This document shows positions 33,090 through 47,600 of a stretch of 64,000 bases of DNA, piece by piece. A program made the position numbers and the translations under genes. This DNA comes from Atherix ibis (Eukaryota; Arthropoda; Insecta; Diptera; Athericidae). Below the pieces are notes generated by a model. That model was not told the origin of the DNA. It ran no database searches and was given only the letters and a program-made list of their open reading frames with translations. The stretch is from assembly GCA_958298945.1 (NCBI GenBank), contig CATQJD010000135.1:625062-689061 (forward strand), written 5' to 3'. The first letter of the stretch is position 1, and every line of letters starts with the position of its first letter.

Positions 33090-36000
33090 TTTCTATAGTT
33101 TTCTATAAGAAATTTTTCATATAAGAAGTTTTCTAAAACAAATTTTCCATGTCAGAACTTTTCTGAAAGAAATTTTCCATAGAAGAAATTTGCTATAAGA
33201 AATTTTCCATATTAGGAATATTCTATAAGAACTCCTTCATATAAAAATTTACCATATAAGGTATTTTCTACATGAATTTAACCATTTAAGACATTTTGCA
33301 TATAAGTAATTTTCTATAAGATATTTTCCATATAAGAAATATTCTATAAGAAATTTTCCATATAGGAAATTTTGTATAAGAAAATATCAATAAAAGGAAT
33401 TTTCTATAAAATTCTATAAGAAATTTTCCACGTAAGGAATTTTCTATAAGAAATTTTCCATATAAGAAATTTTCAATAACAAGTTTTTCATATAAAAAAT
33501 GTTCTGTAGAGCATTTTTCCATATAAGGAATTTTGTATAAGAAAATTTCAATAAAAAGAATTTTTATAAGAAGTTTTCCATATAAGTAATTTTCTATAAG
33601 AAACTTTTCATACAAGAAATTTTGTATACAAAATTTTCCATATAAAAGCAATTTTCTATAAGAAATTTCCCATGTAAGAAATATTTTAGGCGAAATTCTC
33701 CACATGGAAATTTTCCATATAAGAAATATTCTATGAGAAATTTTCCATATTAAGAATATTCTATAAGAGCTCCTCCATAAAAAAATTTAACAAATAAAAT
33801 ATTTTCCATATTAGGAATATTCTATAAGAATTCCTCCATATAAAAATTTTCCATATAAGGTATTTTCTATATGAATTTATCCATTTAAGAAATTTTTCAT
33901 ATAAGGAATTTTCTATAAGAAATTTTCCATATAAGAAATTTTCTATAAGAAATTTTCTATAAGAAATTTTCCATATAAGAAATTTTCTATAAGAAATTTT
34001 CCATATAAAATATTTTCTATAAGAAATTTGCTATAAGAAATTTTCCATATAAGAAATTTTCTAAAAGAAATTTTTTAAAAGAATTTTCTATAAGGAAATT
34101 TCAATAAAATGAATTTTCTATAATAAATGTTCCATATAAAAAATATTCTATGAGAAATTCTCCACATAAACATTTTCCATATAAAAAATATTCTATATTA
34201 AATTTTCCATATTATTATAGGAATATTCTATAAGAACTTCTCCATATAAAAATTTACCATATAAGTTATTTTCTGTATGAATTTATCCATTCATGAAATT
34301 TTGCATATAGGTAATTTTCTATAAGAAATTTTCTATAAGAAATTTTCTATTAGAAATTTTCCATATAAAAAATTTCTATAAGAAATTTTCCATATAAGAA
34401 ATTTTCTATAAGAAATTTTCCATATAAGAAATTTTATATAAGAAATTTTTTATATAAGAAATTTTCTATAAGAAATTTTCCACATAAGAAATTTTCTATA
34501 AGAAATTTTCTATAAGAAATTTTCTATAAGGAATTTTCCATATAAGAAATTTTCCATAAAAGAAATTTTCTATAAAAAATTTCCCATATAAGAAATTTTC
34601 TATAAGAAATTTTCCATATAAGAAATTTTCTATAAGAAATTTCCCATATAAGAAATTTTCTATAAGAAATTTCCCATATAAGAAATTTTCTATAAGAAAT
34701 TTTCCATATAAGAAATTTTCTATAAGAAATTTCCCATATAAGAAATTTTCTATAAGAAATTTCCCATATAAGAAATTTTCTATAAGAAATTTTCCATATA
34801 AGAAATTTTCTATAAGAAATTTTCCATATAAGAAATTTTCTATAAGAAATTTTCCATATAAGAAGTTTTCTATAAGAAATTTTCCATATAAGAAATTTTC
34901 TATAAGAAATTTTCCATATAAGAAATTTTCCGCATAAGCTATATTCTATAAGAAATTATCAATAAAAAAAATTTTGCATATAAGGAATTTTCTTTAAAAA
35001 AATTTCCATATAAGAAGTGTTCTATAAGAAATTTTCCATATAAGAAATTTTCTATAAGAAATTTTACATATAAGGGTATTTCTATAAGAAATTTTCTATG
35101 GAAGAAATTTTTTATAACAATTTTCCATATAAAGAATTTTCTATAAGAAATTTTCCATGAACAATTTTCTATGAGAAATTCTCCATATAAAAATTTTCCG
35201 TATAAGCTATATTCTATAAGAAATTATCAATATAGGTAATTTTCTATAAGAAAATTTCTATAAGAAATTTTCAATATAAGAAATTTTCTATAAGATATAT
35301 CCCATATAAGCAATTTTCTAAATGAAATTTTCCAAATAAGAAATTTTCTATAAGAAATTTTCCATATAAGGGTATTTCTTTAAGAAATTTTCCATAGAAG
35401 AAATTTTTTATAACAATTTTCCATATAAGAAATTTTCTATAAGAAATTTTCCATATAAAAAATTTTCTATAAGAAATTTTCCATATAAGAAATTTTCTAT
35501 AAGCAATTTTCCATATAAGAAATTTTCTATAAGAAATTTTCCATATAAGAAATTTTCTATAAGAAATTTTCCATATAAGAAATTTTCTATAAGAAATTTT
35601 CCATATAAGAAATTTTCTATAAGAAATTTTCCAAATAAGAAATTTTCTATAAGAAATTTTCCATATAAGAAATTTTCTATAAGAAATTTTCCATACAAGA
35701 AATTTTCTATAAGAAATTTTCCATATAAGAAATTTTCTATAAGAAATTTTCCATATAAGAAATTTTCTATAAGAAATTTTCCATATAAGAAATTTTCTAT
35801 AAAAAATTTTCCATATAAGAAATTTACTATAAGAAATTTTCCATATAAGAAATTTTCTATAAGAAATTTTCCATATAAGAAATTTTCTATAAGAAATTTT
35901 CCATATAAGAAATTTTCTATAAGAAATTTTCCATATAAGAAATTTTCCATATAAGAAATTTTCTATAAGAAATTTTCTATAAGAAATTTTCCATATAAGA

Positions 36001-39000
36001 AATTTTCTATAAGAAATTTTCCATACAAGAAATTTTCTATAAGAAATTTTCCATATAAGAAATTTTCTATAAGAAATTTTCCATATAAGAAATTTTCTAT
36101 AAGAAATTTTCCATATAAGAAATTTTCTATAAGAAATTTTCCATATAAGAAATTTTCCATATAAGAAATTTTCTAAAAGAAATTTTCTATAAGACATTTT
36201 CCATATAAAAATTTTGTATAAGAAATTTTCCATATAAGAAATTTTGTATAAGAAATTTTCCATATAAGAAATTTTCTATAAGAAATTTTCCATATAAGAA
36301 ATTTTCTAAAAGAAATTTTCCATATAAGAAATTTTCTATAAGAAATTTTCCATATAAGAAATTTTCTATAAGAAATTTTCTATAAGAAATTTTCTATAAG
36401 AAATTTTCCATATAAGAAATTTTCTGTAAGAAATTTTCCATATAAGAAATTTTCTATAAGAAATTTTCCATATAAGAAATTTTCTATAAGAAATTTTCCA
36501 TATAAGAAATTTTCTATAAGAAATTTTCCATACAAGAAATTTACTATAAGATATTTTCCATATAAGAAATTTTCTATAAGAAATTTTCCATATAAGAAAT
36601 TTTCTATAAGAAATTTTCCATATAAGAAATTTTCCATATAAGAAATTTTCCGTATAAGAAATTTTCCATATAAGAAATTTTCCATATAAGAAATTTTCCA
36701 TATAAGAAATTTTCCATATAAGAAATTTTCTATAAGAAATTTTCCATATAAGAAATTTTCCATATAAGAAATTTTCTATAAGAAATTTTCTATAAGAAAT
36801 TTTCCATATAAGAAATTTTCTATAAGAAATTTTCCATATAAGAAATTTTCTATAAGAAATTTTCCATATAAGAAATTTTCTATAAGAAATTTTCCATATA
36901 AGAAATTTTCTATAAGAAATTTTCCATATAAGAAATTTTCTATAAGAAATTTTCCATATAAGAAATTTTCTATAAGAAATTTTCCATATAAGAAATTTTC
37001 TATAAGAAATTTTCCATATAAGAAATTTTCCATAAAAGAAATTTTCTATAAAAAATTTCCCATATAAGAAATTTTCTATAAGAAATTTTCCATATAAGAA
37101 ATTTTCTATAAGAAATTTCCCATATAAGAAATTTTCTATAAGAAATTTCCCATATAAGAAATTTTCTATAAGAAATTTTCCATATAAGAAATTTTCTATA
37201 AGAAATTTCCCATATAAGAAATTTTCTGTAAGAAATTTCCCATATAAGAAATTTTCTATAAGAAATTTCCCATATAAGAAATTTTCTATAAGAAATTTTC
37301 CATATAAGAAATTTTCTATAAGAAATTTTCCATATAAGAAATTTTCTATAAGAAATTTTCCATATAAGAAGTTTTCTATAAGAAATTTACCATATAAGAA
37401 ATTTTCTATAAGAAATTTTCCATATAAGAAATTTTCCGCATAAGCTATATTCTATAAGAAATTATCAATTAAAAAAATTTTGCATATAAGGAATTTTCTT
37501 TAAAAAAATTTCCATATAAGAAGTGTTCTATAAGAAATTTTCCATATAAGAAATTTTCTATAAGAAATTTTTCATATAAGGGTATTTCTATAAGAAATTT
37601 TCCATAGAAGAAATTTTTTATAACAATTTTCCATATAAAGAATTTTCTATAAGAAATTTTCCATGAACAATTTTCTATGAGAAATTCTCCATATAAAAAT
37701 TTTCCGTATAAGCTATATTCTATAAGAAATTATCAATATAGGTAATTTTCTATAAGAAAATTTCTATAAGAAATTTTCAATATAAGAAATTTTCTATAAG
37801 ATATATCCCATATAAGCAATTTTCTAAATGAAATTTTCCAAATAAGAAATTTTCTATAAGAAATTTTCCATATAAGGGTATTTCTTTAAGAAATTTTCCA
37901 TAGAAGAAATTTTTTATAACAATTTTCCATATAAGAAATTTTCTATAAGAAATTTTCCATATAAAAAATTTTCTATAAGAAATTTTCCATATAAGAAATT
38001 TTCTATAAGAAATTTTCCATATAAGAAATTTTCTATAAGAAATTTTCCATAAAAGAAATTTTCTATAAAAAATTTTCCATATAAGAAATTTTCTATAAGA
38101 AATTTTCCATATAAGAAATTTTCTATAAAAAATTTTCCATATAAGAAATTTTCTATAAGAAATTTTCCATACAAGAAATTTTCTATAAGAAATTTTCCAT
38201 ATAAGAAATTTTCTATAAGAAATTTTCCATACAAGAAATTTTCTATAAGAAATTTTCCATATAAGAAATTTTCTATAAGAAATTTTCCATATAAGAAATT
38301 TTCTATAAGAAATTTTCCATACAAGAAATTTTCTATAAGAAATTTTCCATATAAGAAATTTTCTATAAGAAATTTTCCGTACAAGAAATTTTCTATAAGA
38401 AATTTTCCATATAAGAAATTTTCTATAAGAAATTTTCCATACAAGAAATTTTCTACAAGAAATTTTCCATACAAGAAATTTTCTATAAGAAATTTTCCAT
38501 ATAAGAAATTTTCTATAAGAAATTTTCCATACAAGAAATTTTCTATAACAAATTTTCCATACAAGAAATTTTCTATAAGAAATTTTCCAAATAAGAAATT
38601 TTCTATAAGAAATTTTCCAAATAAGAAATTTTCTATAAGAAATTTTCCAAATAAGAAATTTTCTATAAGAAATTTTCCATATAAGAAATTTTCTATAAGA
38701 AATTTTCCATATAAGAAATTTTCTATAAGAAATTTTCCATACAAGAAATTTTCTATAAGAAATTTCCCATATAAGAAATTTTCTATAAGAAATTTCCCAT
38801 ATAAGAAATTTTCTATAAGAAATTTCCCATATAAGAAATTTTCTATAAGAAATTTTCCATATAAGAAATTTTCTATAAGAAATTTCCCATATAAGAAATT
38901 TTCTATAAGAAATTTCCCATATAAGAAATTTTCTATAAGAAATTTTCCATATAAGAAATTTTCCATATAAGAAATCTTCCATATAAGAAATTTTCTATAA

Positions 39001-39761
39001 GAAATTTTCCATATAAGAAATTTTCTATAAGAAATTTTCCATATAAGAAATTTTCTATAAGAAATTTTCCATATAAGAAATTTTCTATAAGAAATTTTCC
39101 ATATAAGAAATTTTCTATAAGAAATTTTCCATATAAGAAATTTTCTATAAGAAATTTTCCATATAAGAAATTTTCTATAAGAAATTTTCCATATAAGAAA
39201 TTTTCTATAAGAAATTTTCCATATAAGAAATTTTCTATAAGAAATTTTCCATATAAGAAATTTTCTATAAGAAATTTTCCATATAAGAAGATTTCTATAA
39301 GAAATTTTCCATATAAGAAATTTTCTATAAGAAATTTTCCATATAAGAAATTTTCTATAAGAAATTTTCCATATAAGAAATTTTCTATAAGAAATTTTCC
39401 ATATAAGAAATTTTCTATAAGAAATTTTCCATATAAGAAATTTTCTATAAGAAATTTTCCATATAAGAAATTTTCTATAAGAAATTTTCCATACAAGAAA
39501 TTTTCTTTACGAAATTTTCCATATAAGAAATTTTCTATAAGAAATTTTCCATATAAGAAATTTTCTATAAGAAATTTTCCATATAAGAAATTTTCTATAA
39601 GAAATTTTCCATACAAGAAATTTTCTTTACGAAATTTTCCATATAAGAAATTTTCTATAAGAAATTTTCCATATAAGAAATTTTCTATAAGAAATTTTCC
39701 ATATAAGAAATTTTCTATAAGAAATTTTCCATATAAGAAATTATAAGAAATTTTCCAAATA
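33090..39761. repeat. Satellite array 2 (30-bp satellite)
   Basis: Left part (33090 to about 34300) is diverged, resembling array 1. From about 34400 the 30-bp unit becomes regular, most strikingly 35400-36160, 36780-37030 and 37920-39740. A diverged block of about 500 bp starting TTCCGCATAAGCTATATTC occurs at 34930 and 37436, and again at 42919. The right end joins the 3' UTR of element B at about 39762. Confidence 0.93.
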
Positions 39762-41604
39762 ATAATGCTTAATAATTATATTTGCTTACTCAAATACAAT
39801 AATCTATACATTTAATTGTTTACAAAACAAACTTAATTCTAGACTTAAAAAAATTTGGGAAAAGAATGTTCAGGAAGAGCGGATTAGGAGTTTGGGAATT
39901 TTGAGAATTTTGTGTTGCTTCCGCTAACCATGATGGAAATGGGGAGCTAAGGAATTATAAAACTGAACGTTCATAATATCACTGTCATTCGCAAAATCAG
40001 ATATGATAACTGGTGAGGCATAGAGGTAATCATTGTATAAGTATCTGTGTTTGGTGGATTGGGTATTAATCCTTTCTATTGACTCTCGAATGAGTGGATA
40101 GTATGGTCTATTAAATGCTGTAAAAAAGTTTTTGTTTAGAACAACCATGTATGAAATAAAAGGAGTAAGATTACTTTTCTGATATATATAGGAGTTAGAG
40201 TAATGCTTGCCGTCTATTTTACGATATTTTGAAAGACATTTCCTAAAGATTGACCTTTCGAATATATGTACTTTATTGGCATACGTTTTCGAGAAACTAT
40301 AATAGATCGGAAATGCGTAGCCAATAATTGGCAGAATAAGTTGTTTACAAAATAGTAACTTTGTATTTATATTAAGCCCCTCCCCACGTCTAAGTAGGAA
40401 TAGAAAGGTATGAATAGCCCTTTTAGCTTTTTTCAGAGTTGACTCAACATGTGGGTTAAATTTGAACATTGAGTTAAAGTTGATGCCTAAATATTTTAGT
40501 TGCTTTGAGACTGGAATTGCTGTGTTTTTTATCAGAATACGCAACATTTTTTGCTCTTTGTAGAAATTTTCCTCGGTCCGCGAGTGCTGGGATTACGGAA
40601 ACAGATTAAATTGTACTTATTAAGATTGACTGATAAGTTCCAGTCATCATAATAATTTATAATTTTAAAAAGAAGCTCTTGCATTCTCTTTAGAGTTAAT
40701 TTTGGTGATTTGCTTTTAGCATAAATAAGAGTGTCGTCTGCATATAATTATCATATGTGCTTTTGCGGCTGTTGGTATATCCGTAGTGTATATTGAATAC
40801 AACAAGGGACCTAATACAAGCCTTGTGGAACACCTTTACCTATTAAAAAGGATTCGGAAGTCGTGTTCTGATACCTAACGCAGGATGATTTATCCTGAAG
40901 AAATGAGTGCAGCAGCAACGTGATATGTAGAGGGAAATCAAGTTTGCATAGTTTGTGCAGTACTCCCTTATGCCAAACTCAGTCAAAGGCTTTGGTTATA
41001 TCTACGGAACAAGCAATTGTTGACTCTTTACTGTTTAGCCCAGTTGTTATCTCACTATATAGTAGAAAAAGCGCATCCAAAGTTAAGTGTTCTTTCCGAA
41101 ATCCGAATTGAAAGTCGTGAATAATTTTATTTTCATTACAAAATTCATTTACCTTTTCGTAAAAGCATTTTTCTAATATTTTTCCCATACAGGGAAGCAG
41201 AGATATAGGTCGATATTGTTGGATGGCTGCTCTACCTTGAGTTTTTGGAATATTAAAGGTTATGCCTATTTTTCAGGCTTTAGGAAAGTAGAAATATTTA
41301 ATCACTTGATACAGTGATTAAATATTGCAACTAAGGGACACAAACTCTTTTTTGGAATCTTTCTTAGCATAAAGTTCGATATATTATCGATGTCGACAGA
41401 TTTTTTATTATTTAATGATTTTATTGCAGAATAGAGTGTGTTTTCGCATATAAACACATCTAGAGGGCAGGGATTACATGCACTGTTATCAGTGCTGAAT
41501 GTAGTAATATGAGTAGGGGCGTTTGATAAAGAACTGCTGGCCTGATCGTTTACGTGAATTTGTAGAGGTGAGTTTGAACTAGAGTTATAAAGATCTTTAT
41601 AAAA
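39762..41604 (-). mobile_element. Element B, truncated copy 3, embedded in satellite on both sides
   Basis: Same as 31262-33089 with an offset of 8507 bp over most of its length. The 3' end (poly(A), last part of the UTR) is missing and replaced by satellite. The 5' junction with satellite is the same as in copies 1 and 2. It has an additional inverted duplication at 41293-41326. The open piece 39924-40547 matches the ORF2 C-terminus. Confidence 0.87.
41293..41326. repeat. 14-bp perfect inverted repeat in element B copy 3
   Basis: Arms AATATTTAATCACT (41293-41306) and AGTGATTAAATATT (41313-41326) flank TGATAC. Copies 1 and 2 have no left arm here (AATTGTTGATGCAGTG), so the left arm is a new inverted copy of the right. 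Confidence 0.88.
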
Positions 41605-44600
41605 TTTCTATAGTTTTCTATAAGAAATTTTTCATATAAGAAGTTTTCTAAAACAAATTTTCCATGTCAGAACTTTTCTGAAAGAAATTTTCCATAGAAG
41701 AAATTTGCTATAAGAAATTTTCCATAAAAAAATTTTTTTTAGCTCCTCCATAAAAAAATTTAACAAATAAAATATTTTCCATATTAGGAATATTCTATAA
41801 GAATTCCTCCATATAAAAATTTTCCATATAAGGTATTTTCTATATGAATTTATCCATTTAAGAAATTTTTCATATAAGGAATTTTCTATAAGAAATTTTC
41901 CACATAAGAAATTTTCTATAAGAAATTTTCTATAAGAAATTTTCCATATAAGAAATTTTCTATAAGAAATTTTCCATATAAAATATTTTCTATAAGAAAT
42001 TTACTATAAGAAATTTTCCATATAAGAAATTTTCTAAAAGAAATTTTTTAAAAGAATTTTCTATAAGGAAATTTCAATAAAATGAATTTTCTATAATAAA
42101 TTTTCCATATAAAAAATATTCTATGAGAAATTCTCCACATAAACATTTTCCATATAAAATATATTCTATATTAAATTTTCCATATTATTATAGGAATATT
42201 CTATAAGAACTTCTCCATATAAAAATTTACCATATAAGTTATTTTCTGTATGAATTTATCCATTCATGAAATTTTGCATATAGGTAATTTTCTATAAGAA
42301 ATTTTCTATAAGAAATTTTCTATTAGAAATTTTCCATATAAAAAATTTCTATAAGAAATTTTCCATATAAGAAATTTTCTATAAGAAATTTTCTATAAGG
42401 AATTTTCCATATAAGAAATTTTCCATAAAAGAAATTTTCTATAAAAAATTTCCCATATAAGAAATTTTCTATAAGAAATTTTCCATATAAGAAATTTTCT
42501 ATAAGAAATTTCCCATATAAGAAATTTTCTATAAGAAATTTCCCATATAAGAAATTTTCTATAAGAAATTTCCCATATAAGAAATTTTCTATAAGAAATT
42601 TTCCATATAAGAAATTTTCTATAAGAAATTTTCCATATAAGAAATTTTCTATAAGAAATTTCCCATATAAGAAATTTTCTATAAGAAATTTTCCATATAA
42701 GAAATTTTCTATAAGAAATTTTCCATATAAGAAATTTTCTATAAGAAATTTCCCATATAAGAAATTTTCTATAAGAAATTTTCCATATAAGAAATTTTCT
42801 ATAAGAAATTTTCCATATAAGAAATTTTCTATAAGAAATTTTCCATATAAGAAGTTTTCTATAAGAAATTTTCCATATAAGAAATTTTCTATAAGAAATT
42901 TTCCATATAAGAAATTTTCCGCATAAGCTATATTCTATAAGAAATTATCAATTAAAAAAATTTTGCATATAAGGAATTTTCTTTAAAAAAATTTCCATAT
43001 AAGAAGTGTTCTATAAGAAATTTTCCATATAAGAAATTTTCTATAAGAAATTTTTCATATAAGGGTATTTCTATAAGAAATTTTCCATAGAAGAAATTTT
43101 TTATAACAATTTTCCATATAAAGAATTTTCTATAAGAAATTTTCCATGAACAATTTTCTATGAGAAATTCTCCATATAAAAATTTTCCGTATAAGCTATA
43201 TTCTATAAGAAATTATCCATATAGGTAATTTTCTATAAGAAAATTTCTATAAGAAATTTTCAATATAAGAAATTTTCTATAAGATATATCCCATATAAGC
43301 AATTTTCTAAATGAAATTTTCCAAATAAGAAATTTTCTATAAGAAATTTTCCATATAAGGGTATTTCTTTAAGAAATTTTCCATAGAAGAAATTTTTTAT
43401 AACAATTTTCCATATAAGAAATTTTCTATAAGAAATTTTCCATATAAAAAATTTTCTATAAGAAATTTTCCATATAAGAAATTTTCTATAAGCAATTTTC
43501 CATATAAGAAATTTTCTATAAGAAATTTTCCATATAAGAAATTTTCTATAAGAAATTTTCCATATAAGAAATTTTCTATAAGAAATTTTCCATATAAGAA
43601 ATTTTCTATAAGAAATTTTCCAAATAAGAAATTTTCTATAAGAAATTTTCCATATAAGAAATTTTCTATAAGAAATTTTCCATATAAGAAATTTTCTATA
43701 AGAAATTTTCCATATAAGAAATTTTCTATAAGAAATTTTCCATATAAGAAATTTTCTATAAGAAATTTTCCATATAAGAAATTTTCTATAAGAAATTTTC
43801 CATATAAGAAATTTTCTATAAGAAATTTTCCATACAAGAAATTTTCTATAAGAAATTTTCCATTAAAGAAATTTTCTATAAGAAATTTTCCATATAAGAA
43901 ATTTTCTATAAGAAATTTTCCATATAAGAAATTTTCTATAAGAAATTTTTCATATAAGAAATTTTCTACAAGAAATTTTCCATATAAGAAATTTTCTATA
44001 AGAAATTTTCCATATAAGAAATTTTCCATATAAGAAATTTTCTATAAGAAATTTTCTATAAGAAATTTTCCATATAAGAAATTTTTTATAAGAAATTTTC
44101 CATATAAGAAATTTTGTATAAGAAATTTTCCATATAAGAAATTTTCTATAAGAAATTTTCCATATAAGAAATTTTCTAAAAGAAATTTTCCATATAAGAA
44201 TTTTTCTATAAGAAATTTTCCATATAAGAAATTTTCTATAAGAAATTTTCCATATAAGAAATTTTCTATAAGAAATTTTCTATAAGAAATTTTCCATATA
44301 AGAAATTTTCTGTAAGAAATTTTCCATATAAGAAATTTTCTATAAGAAATTTTCCATATAAGAAATTTTCTATAAGAAATTTTCCATATAAGAAATTTTC
44401 TATAAGAAATTTTCCATACAAGAAATTTACTATAAGATATTTTCCATATGAGAAATTTTCTATAAGAAATTTTCCATATAAGAAATTTTCTATAAGAAAT
44501 TTTCCATATAAGAAATTTTCTATAAGAAATTTTCCATATAAGAAATTTTCCGTATAAGAAATTTTCCATATAACACATTTTCCATATAAGAAATTTTCCA

Positions 44601-47600
44601 TATAAGAAATTTTCCATATAAGAAATTTTCTATAAGAAATTTTCCATATAAGAAATTTTCTATAAGAAATTTTCCATATAAGAAATTTTCCATATAAGAA
44701 ATTTTCTATAAGAAATTTTCTATAAGAAATTTTCCATATAAGAAATTTTCTATAAGAAATTTTCCATATAAGAAATTTTCTATAAGAAATTTTCCATATA
44801 AGAAATTTTCTATAAGAAATTTTCCATATAAGAAATTTTCTATAAGAAATTTTCCATATAAGAAATTTTCTATAAGAAATTTTCCATATAAGAAATTTTC
44901 TATAAGAAATTTTCCATATAAGAAATTTTCTATAAGAAATTTTCCATATAAGAAATTTTCTATAAGAAATTTTCCATATAAGAAATTTTCTATAAGAAAT
45001 TTTCCATATAAGAAATTTTCTATAAGAAATTTTCCATATAAGAAATTTTCGATAAGAAGTTTTCCATATAAGAAATTTTCTATAAGAAATTTTCCATATA
45101 AGAAATTTTCTATAAGAAATTTTCCATATAAGAAATTTTCTATAAGAAATTTTCCATATAAGAAATTTTCTATAAGAAATTTTCCATATAAGAAATTTTC
45201 TATAAGAAATTTTCCATATAAGAAATTTTCTATAAGAAATTTTCCATATAAGAAATTTTCTATAAGAAATTTTCCATATAAGAAATTTTCTATAAGAAAT
45301 TTTCCAAATAAGAAATTTTCTATAAGAAATTTTCCAAATAAGAAATTTTCTATAAGAAATTTTCCATATAAGAAATTTTCTATAAGAAATTTTCCATATA
45401 AGAAATTTTCTATAAGAAATTTTCCATACAAGAAATATTCTATAAGAAATTTTCCATACAAGAAATTTTCTATAAGAAATTTTCCATATAAGAAATTTTC
45501 TATAAGAAGTTTTCCATATAAGAAATTTTCTATAAGAAATTTTCCATATAAGAAATTTTCTATAAGAAATTTTCCATATAAGAAATTTTCTATAAGAAAT
45601 TTTCCATATAAGAAATTTTCTATAAGAAATTTTCCATATAAGAAATTTTCTATAAGAAATTTTCCATATAAGAAATTTTCTATAAGAAATTTTCCATATA
45701 AGAAATTTTCCATATAAGAAATTTTCTATAAGAAATTTTCCATATAAGAAATTTTCTATAAGAAATTTTCCATATAAGAAATTTTCTATAAGAAATTTTC
45801 CATATAAGAAATTTTCTATAAGAAATTTTCCATATAAGAAATTTTCTATAAGAAATTTTCCATATAAGAAATTTTCTATAAAAAATTTTCCATATAAAAA
45901 ATTTTCTATAAGAAATTTTCCATACAAGAAATTTTCTATAAGAAATTTTCCATATAAGAAATTTTCTATAAGAAATTTTCCATATAAGAAATTTTCTATA
46001 AGAAATTTTTCATACAAGAAATTTTCTATAAGAAATTTTCCATATAAGAAATTTTCTATAAGAAATTTTCCATATAAGAAATTTTCTATAAGAAATTTTC
46101 CATACAAGAAATTTTCTATAAGAAATTTTCCATATAAGAAATTTTCTATAAGAAATTTTCCATATAAGAAATTTTCTATAAGAAATTTTCCATATAAGAA
46201 ATTTTCTATAAGAAATTTTCCGTACAAGAAATTTTCTATAAGAAATTTTCCATATAAGAAATTTTCTATAAGAAATTTTCCATACAAGAAATTTTCTACA
46301 AGAAATTTTCCATACAAGAAATTTTCTATAAGAAATTTTCCATATAAGAAATTTTCTATAAGAAATTTTCCATACAAGAAATTTTCTGTAACAAATTTTC
46401 CATACAAGAAATTTTCTATAAGAAATTTTCCATATAAAAAATTTTTTATAAGAAATTTTCCATATAAGAAATTTTTTATAAGAAATTTTCCATATAAGAA
46501 ATTTTCTATAAGAAATTTTCCATATAAGAAATTTTCTAAAAGAAATTTTCCATATAAGAAATTTTCTATAAGAAATTTTCCATATAAGAAATTTTCTATA
46601 AGAAATTTTCCATATAAGAAATTTTCTATAAGAAATTTTCCATACAAGAAATTTTCTTTACGAAATTTTCCATATAAGAAATTTTCTATAAGAAATTTTC
46701 CATATAAGAAATTTTCTATAAGAAATTTTCCATACAAGAAATTTTCTTTACAAAATTTTCCATATAAGAAATTTTCTATAAGAAATTTTCCATATAAGAA
46801 ATTTTCTATAAGAAATTTTCCATATAAGAAATTTTCTATAAGAAATTTTCCATACAAGAAATTTTCTTTAAGAAATTTTCCATATAAGAAATTTTCTATA
46901 AGATATATTCCATATAAGAAATTTTCTATAAGAAATTTTTCATACAAGAAATTTTCTATAAGAAATTTTCCATATAAGAAATTTTCTATAAGAAATTTTC
47001 CATATAAGAAATATTCTATAAGAAATTTTCTATATAAGAAATTTTCTATAAGAAATTTTCCATACAGGAAATTTTCTATAAAAAATTTTCCATAAAAGAA
47101 ATTTTCTATAAGAAATTTTCCATATAAGAAATTTTCCATATAAGAAATTTTCTATAAGAAATTTTCCATACAAGAAATTTTCTTTACGAAATTTTCCATA
47201 TAAGAAATTTTCTATAAGAAATTTTCCATATAAGAAATTTTCTATAAGAAATTTTCCATACAAGAAATTTTCTTTACAAAATTTTCCATATAAGAAATTT
47301 TCTATAAGAAATTTTCCATATAAGAAATTTTCTATAAGAAATTTTCCATATAAGAAATTTTCTATAAGAAATTTTCCATACAAGAAATTTTCTTTAAGAA
47401 ATTTTCCATATAAGAAATTTTCTATAAGATATATTCCATATAAGAAATTTTCTATAAGAAATTTTTCATACAAGAAATTTTCTATAAGAAATTTTCCATA
47501 TAAGAAATTTTCTATAAGAAATTTTCCATATAAGAAATATTCTATAAGAAATTTTCTATATAAGAAATTTTCTATAAGAAATTTTCCATACAGGAAATTT

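Noticed and set aside
35271..39616. Collagen- or silk-like repetitive protein genes in array 2
   Set aside because: The same decapeptide periodicity arises from the satellite. There is no promoter, start context, unique terminus or codon-level constraint; substitutions look neutral.
31099..41604. Telomeric LINE array (HeT-A/TART type)
   Set aside because: Element B has Jockey-type ORFs, but copies are inserted with TSDs or embedded in satellite, not in head-to-tail arrays; there is no telomere-specific evidence.
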